64,000 nt of DNA from an uncultured Collinsella sp. (GCA_900762325.1 CAAFGG010000032.1:92070-156069); one strand, 5' to 3'; counted from the stretch's first letter, positions 24,356-33,198 are shown. A program made the numbers and translations. The notes: generated by a model not told the origin, from the letters alone.

Positions 24356-24430
24356 TTATCGTCGTCGGGAAATTGCGCGCTGGCGTCGGAGAGCATTGTC
24401 TGCAGTGGTGATGATCTGTACGAACTGCAT
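24356..24430 (-). CDS. Arginine-rich leader peptide ORF upstream of argG
   Basis: A 24-codon ORF starts MQFVQIITTADNA and ends LRRQRAISRRR before TAA. Six of its last ten codons are arginine, in the order CGA CGC CAG CGC GCA ATT TCC CGA CGA CGA. CGA is uncommon in the neighbouring genes, which mostly use CGC and CGT. AAGGAG lies 6 bases before the ATG. The ORF sits about 100 bases after a good promoter and 205 bases before argG on the same strand. This is the layout of a leader peptide that senses the supply of charged arginine tRNA, by analogy with his, trp and ilv leaders. Confidence 0.6.
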   Translation of the reverse strand: MQFVQIITTADNALRRQRAISRRR

Positions 24431-24460
24431 CTGCCTCTCCTTTCACGTATCGCCGGGCGC

Positions 24461-24576
24461 AATTCAAATATCGCAAACGGTACCTTTTCCTCGGTAAGCG
24501 GCTCTTTTGCCGTCTCCGTTTTCGATGTTCGCTATATTACGATAAAGTGCACGCTGCGCAAGCGGCAAATTCAAAT
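24461..24576. promoter_or_regulatory. Direct repeats AATTCAAAT flanking the argG promoter
   Basis: The 9-mer AATTCAAAT occurs at 24461-24469 and 24568-24576, the second just upstream of the -35 and the first about 65 bases downstream of the -10. On the minus strand each reads ATTTGAATT, which contains the TGAAT half-site of ArgR boxes. ArgR binding is an inference. Confidence 0.35.
24534..24561 (-). promoter_or_regulatory. Promoter of the argG leader transcript
   Basis: On the minus strand TTGCGC (24556-24561) and TAATAT (24534-24539) are separated by 16 bases. Transcription would start near 24527, about 75 bases before the ribosome binding site of the arginine-rich ORF. Confidence 0.5.
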
Positions 24577-24704
24577 TTCTGAAAAGTTTTTTCATTAGTT
24601 TGTGAATTGCAGTGCAAATACGCACCATTCCTGCGAAAATACGCTCGACTACTAGTTGATGGTTATAACGTCTGAAACAATCTCGAAACGAAAGGCGCAT
24701 TTTT

Positions 24705-25532
24705 ATGCAAACTTACGAATCGGACGCCAACATCGGCAACATTAAGATTCTCGCCGTCGATATGGACAAGACGCTGCTGACCGACGAGCGTGTGCTGCCC
24801 CAGGGTCTTGATGAGCGCCTGGACAAGCTCGCCGACGCCGGCATCGTATTCTGCCCCGCCAGCGGACGTCCCGCCCCCAAGCTCGAGGAGATGTTCGAGG
24901 GTATCAAGAACCGCCTCGCCTTTTGTCCCGACAACGGAGCGTGCGTGATCTATCGCGGCAGCTATATCTATAAGAGCAATATTGACGTGGAGCTGTACCA
25001 GCAGGTCTTGAAGCGCGCCTCGGAGGATCCTCGCGCTGTCCCCGTCCTGTGCTGCTTCGACGAGTTCTACGTGCTTGCCCGCGACCATCAGTACCACGAC
25101 GAGATCAGCGTCTACTACAACACAATCAACTACGTCGACAGCTTTGAGGGCATTGATATCGAGTCCAACAAGATTTCGATCTTCTTCCCTGGCTACGATG
25201 CCGAGCCCGCTTTCCGCGAGACCTATAGCCCCGAGTTCTCGGACAAGCTCTACGTCACCAACGCCGGGCGCGAGTGGATCGACTTTATGAACCTGGGCGT
25301 CGACAAGGGCGCCGGCGTCGCGCACCTGTGCGAGCACCTGGGCATCGATATTGCCGATGCTGCCGCCGTGGGCGATACCTACAACGACATCCCCATGCTG
25401 GAGCGCGTCGGCCACAGCTTTATCGTGGACAATGCCGAGGAGCATATGAATGCGCATGCCAAGTGGCGCATTCCGAGCAACAACGACGGGGGCGTACTGA
25501 CGCTCATCGACGCTATCTTGGCGGCTCGTTAA
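24705..25532 (+). CDS. Cof-type HAD hydrolase
   Basis: This 275-residue protein is a Cof/IIB-type HAD phosphatase, probably acting on a small sugar phosphate or similar metabolite. Motif I is AVDMDKTLLTDE, motif II is CPASGRP, the lysine of motif III lies in GVDKGAGVAHL, and motif IV is AAVGDTYNDIPMLE. The alpha/beta cap lies between motifs II and III. AAAGG precedes the ATG at 24705, somewhat far upstream. It diverges from the argG leader. The substrate cannot be given. Confidence 0.85.
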   Translation: MQTYESDANIGNIKILAVDMDKTLLTDERVLPQGLDERLDKLADAGIVFCPASGRPAPKLEEMFEGIKNRLAFCPDNGACVIYRGSYIYKSNIDVELYQQVLKRASEDPRAVPVLCCFDEFYVLARDHQYHDEISVYYNTINYVDSFEGIDIESNKISIFFPGYDAEPAFRETYSPEFSDKLYVTNAGREWIDFMNLGVDKGAGVAHLCEHLGIDIADAAAVGDTYNDIPMLERVGHSFIVDNAEEHMNAHAKWRIPSNNDGGVLTLIDAILAAR

Positions 25533-25543
25533 CGTTGCTCGTC

Positions 25544-25673
25544 GGACCTGGCCGGGCGAGGCGGGTAAGTTTTTCGTTCGGTCAGGTCCTGGGCTCGCTC
25601 GGAAAGCACATTAAGTGCTTTCCGGCTCGTGCGGAATCTACGAAAAACTTACCCGCCTCGCCCGGCCAGGTCC
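25544..25673. repeat. Perfect 34-bp inverted repeat with nested hairpin
   Basis: Arms 25544-25577 and 25640-25673 are exact reverse complements. The loop contains a further hairpin (CGGAAAGCAC...GTGCTTTCCG). The element begins 12 bases after the HAD stop and precedes the convergent polA end. It may terminate transcription, but it is far longer than needed for that. Confidence 0.8.
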
Positions 25674-25740
25674 TAGGGTGACTTGCTTGCCGCCTGGATG
25701 GCGTCTTGGCATCTAGATACTTGGCTGATTTTTTGGAATG

Positions 25741-25780
25741 AAGGGGGCTCCTTGTTGGCAAGGAGCCCCCTTCTGGTTTT
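25741..25780. terminator. Hairpin between the HAD gene and polA
   Basis: AAGGGGGCTCCTTG pairs exactly with CAAGGAGCCCCCTT around a 4-base loop. A short TTTT follows on the plus strand. It probably serves both converging transcripts. Confidence 0.7.
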
Positions 25781-25807
25781 GGTTACTTTGGGGTTGTGGG
25801 GGCTTCC

Positions 25808-28558
25808 TTATTTGGCGTCTGCCCAAGTGACGCCGGTGCTGGCTTCGGCGATCAACGGTACGCGTAGGTCTACGACGTGCTCCATGACGTCGCGGACCAT
25901 GGTGGTTAGGCGCTCGACTTCGTCGATGGGGCACTCAAAGTCCAGTTCGTCGTGCACTTGCAGGATCATGTGGGCGACAAAGCCTTCTTCTTCCAGGCGA
26001 CGGCTTACGCGGGCCATCGCGATCTTGATGATGTCGGCGGCGGTGCCCTGCATGGGATGGTTCATGGCCGTGCGCTCGCCAAAGCCGCGGAGTTGCGGGT
26101 TTTTGGCCTTGAGCTCCGGAATATGACGACGGCGGCCGTACATGGTCTCGGCGTAGCCCGTCTGCTTGGCGCGCGCCACCACGTTGTCGAGGAACGTACG
26201 CACGCCCGGGTAGGCCTCGTAGTAGCGGTCGATCATGTCGCGCGCCTCGGCCATCGAGATATGCAGCGACTGCGACAGACCGTAGGCCTGCTGACCGTAC
26301 ACGATGCCAAAGTTCACGGCCTTGGCGCGACTGCGCAGGTCGGGCGTTACCTCGGACACCGGCACACCGAACACGCGCGCCGCCGTCTCGGCATGGAAGT
26401 CCTCGCCCTCGTTAAAGGCGCGCACCAAGTGCTCGTCACCCGAGAGATGCGCCAGCAGACGCAGCTCGATCTGCGAGTAGTCCACCGCCAAAAAGACGCT
26501 TCCCTCGCCTGCCGAAAACGCCGTCTTGACGGTACGACCCAGCTCCGAGCGCGTCGGGATGTTCTGCAGGTTCGGGTCGCTCGAGGACAGACGCCCCGTT
26601 GCCGTGATGGTCTGGTTGTACGTAGTGTGTACGCGACCGTCACCACGGCGTAGCGGGCCCAGGGTGTCCAGATAGGTGGACTTGATCTTAGACTTCTCAC
26701 GCCAGTCCAAGATCAGACGCACGATTTCGTGGTCACGCGCAAGGTCGCTCAGCACCTTGGCGTTGGTCGAATAATAGCCGCGCTTAGTCTTCTTGAGGCC
26801 CTTGGTCGGAAGCCCCATCACATCAAAGAGCACATGCGACAGCTGCATGGGACTGCCAATATTAAAGGTCTCATCACCGGCAAGGTCGCGAATGCTTCGC
26901 TCGACCTCGGTGATCTGGGTCGCCAGACCCTCGGACAGACTGCGCAGGCGATCGGGGTCCATGAGCATGCCCGCGCGCTCCATCTTGACAAGCACCGGAA
27001 CGAGCGGCATCTCGATGCCATCGAACACGTTGGCGGCATTCTCACGGGCCATGCACTCGCGCAACGGCGTCACGAGCGCCAGCGTCAGAGCCGCAGTACG
27101 GGCGGCAGGCGCTGGAGCGTCCTCGCCGGCACCCTCTGCGCCGCGCACCGCAGGCAGCGCCATCTGCAGATACGTATCGGCAAGATATGCCTCATCGAAC
27201 TCGGAGCGATCGGAATCCAGCAGGTAAGCGGCGACCACGGTATCGAAGATACGCGTGGAATCGGCAGCGAGCGGATCCATGAGCTCGGGCTCAGAAGAAT
27301 CGATGGGCGAAAGCTCGTGCAGCAGCGCCTTCGTATCCGGGCTCGCCACGCGGCCCTCCATAAACAGGCGCGCAAGCACGCCGGCGATCACACCGTGAGC
27401 GAAGTTGAAGCCATCGACTACGGCAGTGGAGGCGCTGTCGCCCTCCTCGAGCGCGAACAGGCCCTTGGACGTCGCCAACCACAGCGTGCGCGTCAGTCCA
27501 AAGAGCGCGCCCTCTTCCTTGTCGTCGTCCACCACGGCGGCGACCCACTCGCCGGCATCAATCGCGCGGGAGACCTCAGCCGCAACGGCACCAAGCGCGT
27601 CGGCATCGCCGGCGGCTGCGCGAACCATAGCAGGTATCTCAAACACACTGGAGGCAGCAGCAGCCCCGCCCTCGCCGCCGATCAGCGCCAAGAAACGGTT
27701 CTGCATGGCGGTGATACCAAGCGTGCCCAGCGCCGCGGACACTTCGTCGGCAGAAAACGCCGGGAAGGACGTTTCGTCAAAGTCGAGCTCGACGGGCGCA
27801 TCGGTGCGAATGGTTGCGACCTTGCGGCTCAGCAGCGCATCGTTGATGTGCGCACGCAGGTTCTCGCCCATCTTGCCCTTGACCTCGTCGGCATGCGCGA
27901 TGACCTCGTCCAAGCTGCCGTACTGTGCGATGAGCGCGCTCGCCTTTTTGGGGCCGATGCCCGGTACGCCGGGAATGTTGTCCGACGTATCGCCCTTTAG
28001 ACCGTAAAAATCGGGCACGAGCGCCGGCGTAATGCCGTGATACAGGTCGTCCACGCTCTCGGGCGTCATGATCGCCACGTCGGACAGGCCCTTGCGGGTC
28101 GAGACCACGTTGACGTGCTCGGTCACGAGTTGATACATGTCGCGGTCGCCGGTCACCAGCAGCATGTCGCAGCCGGCCTCTTCACCCAGGCGCGCCATGG
28201 TTCCCAGGATATCGTCGCCTTCCCAGCCCTCGGACTGCAGAATCGGCACGTTGAGCGCGGTGAGCAGCTCCTTGATCATCGGAAACTGCGCATGCAGATC
28301 GGGGTCCATGGGCGGGCGTTGCGCCTTATACTGCGGCAGCATCTCCATGCGCACGCGCGGTTTGCCCTTATCAAACGCCACGACCACACCGTCGGGGTTA
28401 AAGGCATCGATCATCTTGAGAAACATGTTCAGAAAGCCGAAGATCGCGTTGGTGGGGCGCCCGTCCGGCGCATTCATGGTGGGCGGCACGGCGTGGAAGG
28501 CGCGGTGCATGAGCGAGTTGCCGTCGATAACGGCAAAGGTGCGGCGCTTGTCAGACAT
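25808..28558 (-). CDS. polA: DNA polymerase I
   Basis: PolA fills gaps in replication and repair and removes RNA primers. The 916 residues hold an intact 5' nuclease domain (about 1-290, with VIDGNSLMHRAFHA, GWEGDDILGT, VTGDRDMYQLV). The central region matches the 3'-5' exonuclease position, but I cannot find the metal-binding acidic motifs. The polymerase domain has motif A FLAVDYSQIELRLLAHLSG, the O-helix RSRAKAVNFGIVYGQQAYG and motif C LQVHDELDFE. It probably lacks proofreading, as do Taq and some Gram-positive Pol I enzymes. GAGGTATTCAAT precedes the ATG at 28558. Confidence 0.93.
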   Translation of the reverse strand: MSDKRRTFAVIDGNSLMHRAFHAVPPTMNAPDGRPTNAIFGFLNMFLKMIDAFNPDGVVVAFDKGKPRVRMEMLPQYKAQRPPMDPDLHAQFPMIKELLTALNVPILQSEGWEGDDILGTMARLGEEAGCDMLLVTGDRDMYQLVTEHVNVVSTRKGLSDVAIMTPESVDDLYHGITPALVPDFYGLKGDTSDNIPGVPGIGPKKASALIAQYGSLDEVIAHADEVKGKMGENLRAHINDALLSRKVATIRTDAPVELDFDETSFPAFSADEVSAALGTLGITAMQNRFLALIGGEGGAAAASSVFEIPAMVRAAAGDADALGAVAAEVSRAIDAGEWVAAVVDDDKEEGALFGLTRTLWLATSKGLFALEEGDSASTAVVDGFNFAHGVIAGVLARLFMEGRVASPDTKALLHELSPIDSSEPELMDPLAADSTRIFDTVVAAYLLDSDRSEFDEAYLADTYLQMALPAVRGAEGAGEDAPAPAARTAALTLALVTPLRECMARENAANVFDGIEMPLVPVLVKMERAGMLMDPDRLRSLSEGLATQITEVERSIRDLAGDETFNIGSPMQLSHVLFDVMGLPTKGLKKTKRGYYSTNAKVLSDLARDHEIVRLILDWREKSKIKSTYLDTLGPLRRGDGRVHTTYNQTITATGRLSSSDPNLQNIPTRSELGRTVKTAFSAGEGSVFLAVDYSQIELRLLAHLSGDEHLVRAFNEGEDFHAETAARVFGVPVSEVTPDLRSRAKAVNFGIVYGQQAYGLSQSLHISMAEARDMIDRYYEAYPGVRTFLDNVVARAKQTGYAETMYGRRRHIPELKAKNPQLRGFGERTAMNHPMQGTAADIIKIAMARVSRRLEEEGFVAHMILQVHDELDFECPIDEVERLTTMVRDVMEHVVDLRVPLIAEASTGVTWADAK

Positions 28559-28724
28559 ATTGAATACCTCGCTTTGGGCTGGGCACGGTTTGCTCACACC
28601 AGTTTACACGCTCCCCGCCCCGCGGCCACCGCACATCAGGCTTCCCTGCCGCCGCGGGCCCGCGCGTGATACGATGGCTCACGGTACATCAACCAGCACG
28701 ATCGATCCGAAAGGAGCCTGCGTC

Positions 28725-30122
28725 ATGGAGCGTCCCTGCGCATGGAAAAAGTACACGCCACAGCAAGTCGAGGAACTCGAGGAGCTTTGCCGCGGCTATA
28801 AGCAGTTTTTGAGCGAGAATAAGACCGAGCGCCTGTGCGTCAAGACCGGCATCAAGATGGCCGAGGAGGCGGGCTACGTCGACTTGGAGACCGTGATTGC
28901 CGAGGGCCGCACGCTCAAGGCCGGCGACAAGGTGTACGCCGCCAATCACGGCAAAGACCTCATGCTCGTCAACCTGGGCACCGCCCCGCTCGAGCAGGGC
29001 TTTAACATCCTGGGTGCTCACGTGGACTCGCCGCGCCTGGACCTTAAGCAGAATCCCGCCTTCGAGGCCGGCGACATGGCCTACCTCGACACGCACTACT
29101 ACGGCGGCGTCAAGAGCTACCACTGGGTGGCCTCCCCGCTTGCACTCGTGGGCGTCATCTGCAAAAAGGACGGCACCACCGTCGACATCAACATCGGCGA
29201 CAAGGCAGACGATCCGGTCTTTACCATCTCCGACCTGCTGATCCACCTCTCGAGCGAGCAGATGTCCAAGCCCGCCAAGGACGCCGTCGACGCCGAGATC
29301 CTCGACGTGATCGTGGGCGGCCGTCCCGTCAAGTTTGACGAGGACGACAAGGACGCTCCCAAGGAGCCCGTCAAGCAGATGTTCCTGGACATCCTCAAGG
29401 AGCAGTACGGCGTCGAGGAGGAGGACTTCCTCTCCGCCGAGATCGAGGTCGTGCCCGCCGGTCCCGCCCGCGACATGGGCCTCGACCGCTCCATGATTTT
29501 GGGCTATGGCCACGACGATCGTGTCTGCGCCTATCCGTCCATGCTCGCCCAGATCGACGTCGCCAACGTGGAGCGCACGAGCATCACGCTCATCGTCGAT
29601 AAGGAGGAGATCGGCTCCGTGGGTGCCACCGGTATGACGAGCCGCTTCTTCGAGAACACCGTCGCCGAGATCATGACGCTCGCCGGCGAGGATAGCCCGC
29701 TGGCCCTGCGCCGCGCGCTCGCCCGCAGCCGCATGCTCTCCTCCGACGTGTCCGCCGGTTTCGACCCGGGCTATGCCGGCAAGTTCGAGACGAAGAACGC
29801 CGCCTTTATGGGTCGTGGCCTGTGCTTTAACAAGTACACGGGCAGCCGCGGCAAGGGCGGTTCCAACGACGCCGATGCCGAGTACGTGGCCCTCGTCCGC
29901 GACATCATGGACGAGGCCGGCGTGGACTTCCAGACCTGTGAGCTCGGTCGCGTCAACGCGGGCGGTGGCGGCACCATTGCCTACATCATGGCCAAGTATG
30001 GCATGAACGTCATCGACTCCGGCGTTGCCGTCCTGTCCATGCACGCCCTGTGGGAGGTCGCCAACAAGGCCGATATCTACGAGGCCTACCGCGGCTACAA
30101 AGCCTTCCTCGAGCGCGCCTAG
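28725..30122 (+). CDS. M18 family aminopeptidase
   Basis: The 465-residue zinc aminopeptidase of the M18 family removes N-terminal residues from peptides in the cytoplasm. Metal and catalytic motifs are visible: GAHVDSPRLDLK near residue 95, LIVDKEEIGSVGATG near residue 290, and MLSSDVSAGFDPGY near residue 338. The C-terminal histidine is in VAVLSMHALWEV. AAGGAGCCTGCGTC precedes the ATG at 28725. The gene diverges from polA and ends before a long inverted repeat. Confidence 0.9.
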   Translation: MERPCAWKKYTPQQVEELEELCRGYKQFLSENKTERLCVKTGIKMAEEAGYVDLETVIAEGRTLKAGDKVYAANHGKDLMLVNLGTAPLEQGFNILGAHVDSPRLDLKQNPAFEAGDMAYLDTHYYGGVKSYHWVASPLALVGVICKKDGTTVDINIGDKADDPVFTISDLLIHLSSEQMSKPAKDAVDAEILDVIVGGRPVKFDEDDKDAPKEPVKQMFLDILKEQYGVEEEDFLSAEIEVVPAGPARDMGLDRSMILGYGHDDRVCAYPSMLAQIDVANVERTSITLIVDKEEIGSVGATGMTSRFFENTVAEIMTLAGEDSPLALRRALARSRMLSSDVSAGFDPGYAGKFETKNAAFMGRGLCFNKYTGSRGKGGSNDADAEYVALVRDIMDEAGVDFQTCELGRVNAGGGGTIAYIMAKYGMNVIDSGVAVLSMHALWEVANKADIYEAYRGYKAFLERA

Positions 30123-30161
30123 CAAACCCTCGTAAGGCGCACCAAACCAGCCCTTTATAAC

Positions 30162-30224
30162 TTGCGGTGGAATACGGACTAACCTGGCCTTCAACCGGCC
30201 CGCGCAGACCGCATTCCACCGCAA
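30162..30224. repeat. Inverted repeat related to the one at 9294
   Basis: Arms 30162-30180 and 30206-30224 pair with two mismatches. The left arm TTGCGGTGGAATACGGACT matches TTGCGGTGAAATAGGGACT of the 9294 element at 17 of 19 positions, so both belong to one repeat family. CTTCTTTTT follows on the plus strand, so this copy could end the aminopeptidase transcript. Confidence 0.7.
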
Positions 30225-30248
30225 CTTCTTTTTGGCAGAGGAGAGTTC

Positions 30249-31058
30249 ATGCTCCAGGTCATCGTTTCACCCGCCAAGCAAATGCGCGCGGCACAAGATG
30301 CTTTTGAAGTTCAGGGGATTCCGCCCTTTGCGTGCGAGACCGCCCAGCTGCACCATGCGCTCTTGGACATCGAACGAACCGAAGGCGACAGCGGCCTACA
30401 AGCTCTGTGGAACGTCAGCGACAAGCTACTGGCCCCTTGTCTCGACATTTTGCATGAGTTCGAGCCCATCTTGGGAAACGGCGATCTTGCCGATTCCGGT
30501 ATCGCCCGTCACCTCTCCCCTGCCGTCATGTCCTATCACGGCATTCAGTACCAGAGCATGGCACCCGAGGTAATGGATGCCGAACAGCTCGCCTGGCTGC
30601 AAAGCCACCTGTGGATCCTCTCCGGCCTCTACGGGTGCGTTCGTCCCTTTCATGCCGTTGAACCGTATCGGCTGGAGATGGGCGCGAAGCTTGCCGTCGA
30701 CGATGCCCGAGACCTCTACGCGTTTTGGGGCGACAAGCTCGCACGGGCCATCGCTCCGGCAGGCTCCAACGCTACGATCGTCAACCTCGCCAGCGTAGAG
30801 TATGCCAAAGCCGTTCTGCCCCACCTCGCGGACGACGCCACGGCCGTCACATGCCTCTTTGGCGAGGGTATCCGCAACGGGAAGCCCATCCAACGGTCGA
30901 CCGCCAGCAAAAAGGCGCGCGGCTCCATGGTGCGGTGGATGGCAGAAAACAAGCTCGAGGATGCAAGCGAACTTACCGCATTCAACATCGGCTATCGGCA
31001 CATCCCCGAGCTTTCAGACAAAAACACCCTGGTTTTCATGAACGCGCAGACACAATAG
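30249..31058 (+). CDS. yaaA: YaaA family peroxide stress protein
   Basis: A 269-residue DUF328/UPF0246 protein. E. coli YaaA limits iron-driven oxidative damage during peroxide stress and binds DNA. The family features are the N-terminal IVSPAKQM, SYHGIQYQSM near residue 95, LSGLYGCVRPFHAVEPYRLEM near residue 122, and the Lys/Ser-rich block near residue 220 with KKARGSMVRWM. AGAGGAGAGTTC precedes the ATG. It stands alone between two inverted structures. Confidence 0.88.
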   Translation: MLQVIVSPAKQMRAAQDAFEVQGIPPFACETAQLHHALLDIERTEGDSGLQALWNVSDKLLAPCLDILHEFEPILGNGDLADSGIARHLSPAVMSYHGIQYQSMAPEVMDAEQLAWLQSHLWILSGLYGCVRPFHAVEPYRLEMGAKLAVDDARDLYAFWGDKLARAIAPAGSNATIVNLASVEYAKAVLPHLADDATAVTCLFGEGIRNGKPIQRSTASKKARGSMVRWMAENKLEDASELTAFNIGYRHIPELSDKNTLVFMNAQTQ

Positions 31059-31081
31059 GCCCGCCGTTTCCAAACACCCCA

Positions 31082-31597
31082 TTACTCCGCCAAGCCATCG
31101 GCCTTTGCAATCTCGCTCGTCGAGCCATCTTGGTAGGTAATCTTAACGTGCTCTACGTCGGACACCGTAACGCCCGACGGAGGTTCCAGACGCCACTCCG
31201 TCAGAGCGATATCCATGGTCGTAGGCACATCGCCCTGATCTTTGAGCTTCACCGTGAGTGTTTTGAGTGCCTCATCAAACGTCACGCGTTCGATTTCTTC
31301 ACCCGGAATAGACCCGCCGCTCAACTGCAGCTGCACAAACTCGTCGCGCGGATACCAGTAGTCGCCCGGTGCGGCAACGGTATTGCCGCCCGCGACCCTC
31401 ACCGTCATTATCGGCAGGGCATCATCAGTCTCGAACTCCCAGGCAGCGCCGCCGCGACCGCCAAACGTCCAAATACAAAAGGCAATCACCAGCACGGCAA
31501 GCACCGCAAAGCCAATCGCGACCAACCCATGGTGCGCACGGCCCTCCTCGGCCGATACATCCCATTGCGTCTCTCGATATAGATGCTTGTCTTCCAT
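31082..31597 (-). CDS. Hypothetical single-span membrane protein
   Basis: The 171-residue protein has about 25 charged cytoplasmic residues, one membrane helix (LVAIGFAVLAVLVIAFCIW) and an outside domain of about 125 residues rich in beta-type sequence. GGGGAGGCGAAC precedes the ATG at 31597. I do not recognise the domain. It diverges from the TPP riboswitch and thiC, and nothing links it to thiamine. Confidence 0.7.
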   Translation of the reverse strand: MEDKHLYRETQWDVSAEEGRAHHGLVAIGFAVLAVLVIAFCIWTFGGRGGAAWEFETDDALPIMTVRVAGGNTVAAPGDYWYPRDEFVQLQLSGGSIPGEEIERVTFDEALKTLTVKLKDQGDVPTTMDIALTEWRLEPPSGVTVSDVEHVKITYQDGSTSEIAKADGLAE

Positions 31598-31647
31598 GTT
31601 CGCCTCCCCACAGGCGCGCTCGTTGGCCCAATCGTACCCATTCAGGC

Positions 31648-31653
31648 TATACT
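31648..31653 (+). promoter_or_regulatory. Candidate -10 of the thiC transcript
   Basis: TATACT lies about 15 bases before the start of the TPP riboswitch. The best -35 is TTGGCC (31623-31628) at a long 19-base spacing. Confidence 0.4.
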
Positions 31654-31667
31654 TGAGCCCATTACAT

Positions 31668-31764
31668 AAACGGGGAGCTTGCGGGACAAGACGGCAGGCT
31701 GAGATTGGGCGCGCCCGCCCTGACCCGCAAACCTGATATGGGTAATGCCAACGAAGGGAGCCGT
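31668..31764 (+). promoter_or_regulatory. TPP riboswitch (THI element)
   Basis: The conserved pieces appear in order: CGGGGAGC, GGCAGGCTGAGA, a variable GC stem (TTGGGCGCGCCCG), ACCCGCAAACCTGATATGGG and TAATGCCAACGAAGGGAG. This matches the thiamin pyrophosphate aptamer very closely. The thiC ribosome binding site (GAAGGGAG) is part of the 3' end of the element, so control by hiding that site is likely. Confidence 0.95.
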
Positions 31765-31768
31765 GCCA

Positions 31769-33103
31769 ATGAGCACACAGACCGAGCCCAAGCTCGTCAC
31801 GCAAATCGACTTCGCCCGTGCCGGGCAGATCACGCCGCAGATGAAGGAAGTCGCCGAGCGCGAGCATCGCGACCCCGAGTACATCCGCGAGCGCGTGGCC
31901 GACGGCCGCATCGCCATTCCCGCCAACATCGTGCACATCAAAAAGGGCATGCGCGCCTTTGGTGTCGGCGAGGGCCTGTCCACCAAGGTCAACGTCAACC
32001 TGGGCATCTCGGGCGACAAGGCCGATGCCGCCGAGGAATGGAAGAAGGTCAAGATCGCCGAGGACTTTGGCGCCGATGCCATCATGGACCTCTCCAACTC
32101 GGGCAAGACACGTCAGTTCCGCCAGCAGCTCATCGACGAGACGCCGCTCATGGTGGGTACCGTCCCCATGTACGACGCCATCGGCTACATGGAAAAGCCG
32201 CTGGTCAAGCTTACCAAGGACGACCTGTTCGAAGTCGTGCGCGCGCATGCCGAGGACGGCGTGGACTTTATGACCATCCACTGCGGCATCAACAAGTCGG
32301 TCACCAAGACCTTTAAGGAGACCGGCCGTCTCATGAATATCGTTAGTCGCGGCGGCTCGCTGCTGTTTGGCTGGATGGAGGTCACCGGCAACGAGAACCC
32401 GTTCTATGAGTTCTACGACGAGTTGCTCGAGATTTGCCACGAGTACGACGTGACGATTTCGCTCGGCGACTCCTGCCGCCCGGGCTGCCTCTACGACTCC
32501 AACGACGCCACCGAGACTGCCGAGATGATCGAGCTGGGCAAGCTGTGTAAGCGCGCTTGGGCTGCCGGCGTCCAGGTCATGGTCGAGGGACCGGGCCATA
32601 TGGCGCTCGATGAAATCGCAGCCAACATGAAGCTGCAGAAGCGCCTGTGCCACAACGCCCCGTTCTATGTGCTCGGGCCGCTGGTGACCGATATCGGCGT
32701 TGGTTACGACCACATCACCGCTGCCATCGGCGGCGCCATCTCCGCCAGCTCCGGTGCCGACTTCCTGTGCTACGTGACACCGGCAGAGCACCTATGCCTG
32801 CCCAACGCCCAGGATGTGCTCGACGGCCTCATGGCCACCAAGATCGCCGCACACGCCGCCGACATCGCCAAAAAGGTGCCCCACGCCCGCGACATGGACG
32901 ACAAGATGGGCCGGGCACGCCGCAAGCTCGACTGGGACGCCATGTGGAAGTGCGCGCTCGACCCGGTTACGGGCAAGAAGCGCTACGAGGAGTCCCCCGC
33001 CGCCACCGAGGGCACTTGCACCATGTGTGGCAAGATGTGTGCCGTCCGCACCGTCAACAAGATCTTCGAGGGCACCACGATCGACCTCGGCATGGAGGAC
33101 TAG
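31769..33103 (+). CDS. thiC: Phosphomethylpyrimidine synthase
   Basis: ThiC is a radical SAM enzyme that turns aminoimidazole ribotide into the HMP-phosphate half of thiamin. The 444 residues carry KVNVNLGISGD, GADAIMDLSNSGKTR, FMTIHCGINK, LGDSCRPGCLYD, and the C-terminal cluster motif CTMCGKMCAVR (CX2CX4C variant). The C-terminal position of the cluster is typical of ThiC. GAAGGGAGCC precedes the ATG at 31769. The TPP riboswitch upstream shows feedback by the end product. Confidence 0.95.
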   Translation: MSTQTEPKLVTQIDFARAGQITPQMKEVAEREHRDPEYIRERVADGRIAIPANIVHIKKGMRAFGVGEGLSTKVNVNLGISGDKADAAEEWKKVKIAEDFGADAIMDLSNSGKTRQFRQQLIDETPLMVGTVPMYDAIGYMEKPLVKLTKDDLFEVVRAHAEDGVDFMTIHCGINKSVTKTFKETGRLMNIVSRGGSLLFGWMEVTGNENPFYEFYDELLEICHEYDVTISLGDSCRPGCLYDSNDATETAEMIELGKLCKRAWAAGVQVMVEGPGHMALDEIAANMKLQKRLCHNAPFYVLGPLVTDIGVGYDHITAAIGGAISASSGADFLCYVTPAEHLCLPNAQDVLDGLMATKIAAHAADIAKKVPHARDMDDKMGRARRKLDWDAMWKCALDPVTGKKRYEESPAATEGTCTMCGKMCAVRTVNKIFEGTTIDLGMED

Positions 33104-33198
33104 CCCTGTCGCCGCGGCCGCTTCTGGCGGCGAGCTGGTGCCTGTCAATTGTTGACGTGTGAACATTTGCTTGCATTTGCGTAAAGATTGCATCGCCC

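Noticed and set aside
25683..25807. Short Trp-rich frame after the 34-bp inverted repeat
   Set aside because: It crosses a hairpin and runs antisense into the end of polA; no start signal is present.
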